Assembly: GCA_033856535.1 (NCBI GenBank)
Contig: JAWVEV010000092.1
Location: forward strand, 1-49,951
Direction of reading: 5' to 3'
Source of the DNA: JAWVEV01 sp033856535
Lineage (GTDB): Bacteria; Actinomycetota; Thermoleophilia; Miltoncostaeales; Miltoncostaeaceae
Length of the DNA: 49,951 nt
Both the position numbers and the translations under genes were made by a program. Shown piece by piece: positions 46,779 to 49,951 of the stretch. Every line of letters starts with the position of its first letter. Position 1 is the stretch's first letter. The notes below the pieces were generated by a model. That model was given only the letters and a program-made list of their open reading frames with translations, had not been told where the DNA came from and ran no database searches.

Positions 46779-48377
46779 TTGAAACGTCACGTGATGGTGA
46801 TCGGCACGAGCGTCGTGCTGCTCGCCTTCGGCGGGAGCGGCGCGCTGGCGAACGGATCGCACGGCGCGACGTCGGTGAACTCGGCCAGCCAGGGCGCCTC
46901 GAGCACCCAACTGCTGCCGATCGCCGCCGGCGTGGGCGCCGCCGCCCCGGTCAACGCGAACCTGCCGGTCGGCCTGCTCGCGGCCGGCCCCGCAGGGGGG
47001 CCGCTGAACCAGGACGCGCCCGCCGACGCGCGCGGTACCGCCGCCAACAACAGCACCGTCCAGTCCGTGCGCCAGGGGGGCGGCGGGGACGCCGAGGGTC
47101 AGACGGCCCCGGCCGTCAAGCTGCTCCCGGTCGGCGGGGCGGCCCCCGCCCCGGCCGTGGGCCAGTCGGCCCGGGCCCGGTCGACCGGCACCGCCAAGAA
47201 CGCGTCGACCGCCCAGTCGGTGCGCCAGGACAGCGGCGGGGGCGCCGGCCGCAACGCCGCGACCCAGTCGGCGAGCAACGCGCAGGTGGTCCCGGTCGCG
47301 CTCGGCGCGGCCGCCGCCGTGCCGGTGAACGCGAACGTCCCGGTGAGCCTGCTCGCGCTCGGCCCGCGCCAGGGCGCCGTGCGCCAGCACGCGAGCGCCG
47401 ACGCGGACGCCCAGGCGCTCAACAACGAGACCCAGCAGGCGATCGACCAGGAGGGCGGCCAGGGCGGCCAGGGCGGCCAGAACGCGGCCAGCCAGCGCGG
47501 CAGCAACTCCCAGCTGCTGCCGATCGCGCTCGGCGCGGCCCTCGGCGTCCCGGTCAACGCCAACATCCCGGTCGCGCTGCTCTCGGCGGGCCCGCTCCAG
47601 GGCGACGTCGACCAGCAGGCCGACGCCCGCGTCCACGCGCGCGCGGCCAACAACGCGCTCGCCCAGTCGGTCCGCCAGCAGGCCGGCCGCGACGGGCAGA
47701 GCAGCGCCAGCCAGAGCGCGGGCAACGCGCAGGTCCTGCCGATCTCCCTCGGCGCGGCCCTCGGGATCCCGATCAACGCGAACGTCCCGGTGTCGATCCT
47801 CTCGGCCGGCCCGGTGCAGGGCGCCGTGCGCCAGCGCGCGAGCGCCGACGCGTCCGCCGAGGCGCTGAACAACGCGACCGTGCAGTCGGTCCGCCAGCAG
47901 GGCGCCGGGGGCGGCCAGAACGCGGCCACCCAGGGCGCGAGCAACTCCCAGATCCTCCCGGTGGCGCTCGGCCCGGCCGTCGCGCTCCCGATCAACCTGA
48001 ACCTGCCGATCTCGATCCTGTCGGCCGGCCCGATCCAGGGCGCGGTCAGCCAGGAGGGCACCGCCAGCGCGGTCGGGCGGGCGCGCACCAACGACCTCGT
48101 CCAGAGCCTCGAGCAGTCGGGCGGCGCGCAGAACTCCGCCGGCCAGACGGCGAGCAGCTCGCAGGTCCTCCCGGTCGCCCTCGGCCCGTCCGTGGCGACC
48201 CCGCTGAACGTCAACCTGCCGATCGCGATCCTGTCCGACGGGCAGTTCCTCGGGATCGGCGGCGTGGACGTGCTGACCGCCGTGCCGTCGCTCCTGACCG
48301 ACCCGTTCGGCACGACCTCCTCGGTCCTCGGCGGGAACCCGGTCGGCGCGGTCACGGGGCTGCTCGCGGGCCTCTAA
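46779..48377 (+). CDS. Secreted protein with chaplin/curli-like repeats
   Basis: This is a 532-residue protein with a signal peptide (VVLLAFGGSGALA). It then has seven ~56-76-residue repeats, each centred on LLP(I/V)ALG-A--VP(V/I)NANVPVS-L-AGP (starting near 44, 113 degenerate, 169, 245, 318, 391 and 462). Each unit also has the linker NNATVQSVRQQG...QNAA-QGASNSQ. The PVN-N-PV strand recalls actinobacterial chaplins and the Q/N/A/S linker recalls curlin repeats, both amyloid-forming surface proteins. The TTG start at 46779 follows GAAGGAGA. It is probably co-transcribed with the preceding surface protein. Fibre formation is inferred. Confidence 0.85.
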   Translation: MKRHVMVIGTSVVLLAFGGSGALANGSHGATSVNSASQGASSTQLLPIAAGVGAAAPVNANLPVGLLAAGPAGGPLNQDAPADARGTAANNSTVQSVRQGGGGDAEGQTAPAVKLLPVGGAAPAPAVGQSARARSTGTAKNASTAQSVRQDSGGGAGRNAATQSASNAQVVPVALGAAAAVPVNANVPVSLLALGPRQGAVRQHASADADAQALNNETQQAIDQEGGQGGQGGQNAASQRGSNSQLLPIALGAALGVPVNANIPVALLSAGPLQGDVDQQADARVHARAANNALAQSVRQQAGRDGQSSASQSAGNAQVLPISLGAALGIPINANVPVSILSAGPVQGAVRQRASADASAEALNNATVQSVRQQGAGGGQNAATQGASNSQILPVALGPAVALPINLNLPISILSAGPIQGAVSQEGTASAVGRARTNDLVQSLEQSGGAQNSAGQTASSSQVLPVALGPSVATPLNVNLPIAILSDGQFLGIGGVDVLTAVPSLLTDPFGTTSSVLGGNPVGAVTGLLAGL

Positions 48378-48390
48378 GGCGCCACCTCGC

Positions 48391-48420
48391 GGCGCCCGCC
48401 CCGCCCCGGGGGCGGGCGCC
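48391..48420 (+). terminator. Strong hairpin after the repeat protein
   Basis: GGCGCCCGCCCC - GCCCCG - GGGGCGGGCGCC is a perfect 12-bp stem 13 bp after the stop codon, in the convergent gap before the GMC gene. It may serve both strands; no U tract follows. Confidence 0.6.
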
Positions 48421-48470
48421 CGATCCGCGGCCCTCGACCCCCCGGGGACGGCGCGAGCCGGCCCGGGGGC

Positions 48471-49951
48471 TCAGGGGCCGGCCGGCTCCGGCGCCCCGGT
48501 GAAGGCCGCGGTCAGCCGCTCGGCCAGCGCGATCACGCACAGGTGGGTGTTGGCCGAGGGGACGCGCGGGATGATCGAGGCGTCCCAGACGTGGAGCCCC
48601 TCCAGCCCGAGCACCCGGCCGACCCGGTCGACCACGGCCTCGGGGTCGTCGGGGCGCCCCATGCGGCAGCTCCCGACCGGGTGGTGGAAGGTCTCCACCG
48701 AGCGCAGGATCTGGTCCGGGTCGCCGACGTTCGGCCACGGTCGCAGCAGCCCCGCCAGCGGCGGGGCGCTCGCCACCTCGAGCAGCCGTTCGCCGGCGGC
48801 CACCGCGGCGGCGCGGTCCGAGGGCTCGAGGAACCAGCCCATCTCGATGCGCGGCTGGAGGGTCGGGTCGGTCCCCTGGAGGCGCACCGAGCCGCGCCGG
48901 CTGCGCGCGTCGGCCACCTGGATGTTCAGGTCGGTGAAGGGATGGCCGCCCCCGCGCTCCCCCGAGTAGGGCATCACCTGGTAGACGCGCCGCTCCCCGC
49001 CCACCTCGTGGGCCCCGGTCAGCAGCACCTGGTACCAGGGGCTGGGCCAGGGCGGCGGGTCGGCGAGCAGGTCGAAGCGGTAGGAGACCTTGGGGTGGTC
49101 CTGCATGCCCCGCCCGACCCCGGCCAGCGGGTGGACCGGGGCGATCGCGTGGGCGGCCAGCTCCTCGGGCGGGCCGATCCCCGAGCGCAGCAGCGCCGCC
49201 GGGGTGGCGTAGGTGCCGAGGGCGACCACCACCGCGTCGGCCGGGAGGCGCTCCGGCCCGTGCGGGCCGAGCGCGCGCACCGCGCGCGCGCGCCCGCCGG
49301 CGAGCTCGACCCGGTCGACCACGGTCCCGGGGAGCACGGTCAGGTTGGGGCGCCCGAGCGCCGGGGCCAGGTAGTGGTCGGCCGGGGTCTGGCGCACCCC
49401 GTCCACCATGTTGAGCGGCACCGGCCCGATCCCGATCGCCCCGGGGCGGTTGTGGTCGGGCACCTCGGCGTGGCCGAGCGACAGGGCCGCCTCGCGGAAG
49501 GCCTCCTGGACCGGGTCGAAGGGCGGCCGGTAGCGGCTGATCGCGATCGGCCCGGCGTCGCCGTGGGCCGGCTCGGCGCCGAAGTCCAGGTCGCGCTCGA
49601 TCCGCCGGAACCAGGGGAGCCAGCTCGCCCAGCCGTAGCCGTCGACGAAGCGCTCCCACTCGTCGTAGTGCTCGGGGTGCCCGCGCAGGGCGATCGCCCC
49701 GTTGGTCGCCGAGGACCCCCCCACCACCCGCCCGCGCGGCACGTGCACCACCCGCGGCGAGGCCCCGGCGCGCGCCAGGTAGCCCCAGTCGTGGGTCTCC
49801 TTGATGATCCGGTGCGAGTGGGTCAGCTCGGCCGGCCAGTGCCCGGGCCGGTAGTGGGGGCCCACCTCGAGCAGGGTCACCTCGTTGGCGGGGTCCTCGG
49901 ACAGGCGCGCCGCGACGACGCAGCCGGCCGTGCCGGCCCCGCAGACGACGA
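48471..49951 (-). CDS. GMC-family FAD oxidoreductase (start beyond window)
   Basis: This is a nearly complete GMC oxidoreductase of about 490 visible residues; the reading frame continues off the window edge just at the FAD motif (VVCGAGTAGCVVAARLSEDP). The FAD-binding PRGRVVGGSSATNGAIALRGH, GTYATPAALLRSGIGP (GMC signature 2) and the C-terminal HPVGSCRMG...DASIIPRVPSANTH region are clear. It oxidises an alcohol with FAD; the substrate is unknown. It is a close paralogue of the gene at 1-737, in the same orientation. Confidence 0.94.
   Translation of the reverse strand, partial: VVCGAGTAGCVVAARLSEDPANEVTLLEVGPHYRPGHWPAELTHSHRIIKETHDWGYLARAGASPRVVHVPRGRVVGGSSATNGAIALRGHPEHYDEWERFVDGYGWASWLPWFRRIERDLDFGAEPAHGDAGPIAISRYRPPFDPVQEAFREAALSLGHAEVPDHNRPGAIGIGPVPLNMVDGVRQTPADHYLAPALGRPNLTVLPGTVVDRVELAGGRARAVRALGPHGPERLPADAVVVALGTYATPAALLRSGIGPPEELAAHAIAPVHPLAGVGRGMQDHPKVSYRFDLLADPPPWPSPWYQVLLTGAHEVGGERRVYQVMPYSGERGGGHPFTDLNIQVADARSRRGSVRLQGTDPTLQPRIEMGWFLEPSDRAAAVAAGERLLEVASAPPLAGLLRPWPNVGDPDQILRSVETFHHPVGSCRMGRPDDPEAVVDRVGRVLGLEGLHVWDASIIPRVPSANTHLCVIALAERLTAAFTGAPEPAGP

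Noticed and set aside
47099..48355. 418-residue minus-strand frame opposite the repeat protein
   Set aside because: It is a mirror of the repetitive coding strand, with no ribosome site or domain; the + frame has a signal peptide and coherent repeats.
1..49951. tRNA, rRNA or riboswitch genes
   Set aside because: No cloverleaf, rRNA core or known riboswitch core was recognised in the few non-coding gaps; a covariance search could not be run.

Overview
The window is a very GC-rich, almost gap-free bacterial sequence. Short intergenic gaps, frequent GTG starts, 4-bp stop/start overlaps, probable leaderless TANNNT promoters and a complete coenzyme F420 pathway all point to an actinobacterium, possibly a Thermoleophilia-like lineage or a related high-GC Gram-positive. 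This assignment comes from gene content and style only, because no rRNA or other marker is present.

Layout. 1-8256 holds a partial GMC oxidoreductase, an SDR, an acyl-CoA dehydrogenase with a coupled nitroreductase-like gene, a small HTH/coiled-coil protein, a MaoC hydratase, an aminotransferase, an IclR regulator and a crotonase. 8253-19250 is an F420 island. The + strand carries crotonase-cofG-cofH. The - strand carries a TRAP binding protein, a fused TRAP permease, an EamA transporter, cofD, cofC, cofE and a ferredoxin-NADP reductase, most joined by 4-bp overlaps. 19627-21759 holds two tandem acetoacetate-decarboxylase-family genes with a strong promoter, palindromes, a strong terminator and distinct codon use.

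21874-24801 is the most striking part. It looks like a complete replicon core: an RHH centromere-binding partner, a type Ib ParA, GCATGC repeats upstream of parA, a Rep-like initiator, an inverted iteron, an AT-rich stretch, ten direct 20/21-bp iterons and a DnaA-box-like site. The molecule may therefore be a megaplasmid or chromid, or carry an integrated plasmid, although the flanking genes are ordinary metabolism.

24799-28506 is a MoxR ATPase / helical protein / VWA (NorD/CbbO-like) operon. 28581-31139 has an acetolactate-synthase-like gene between two related small proteins. 31357-37355 is a six-gene acyl-CoA operon with two thiolase/DUF35 pairs, an acyl-CoA ligase and an HMG-CoA-synthase-like protein. 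One pair and the HMGCS-like protein appear to have lost catalytic or zinc residues. 37360-44576 has an SDR, a divergent sirtuin, an MFS transporter, a PrmA-like methyltransferase, two aldehyde dehydrogenases, an unknown protein and a cyclophilin. 44748-48377 has a second HTH/coiled-coil protein followed by a Pro/Ala-rich surface protein and a secreted protein with chaplin/curli-like repeats. The window ends in a second GMC oxidoreductase, a paralogue of the first.

A recurrent oddity is apparent initiation at CTG, in five genes, four of them at CTGA overlaps with the preceding stop codon.
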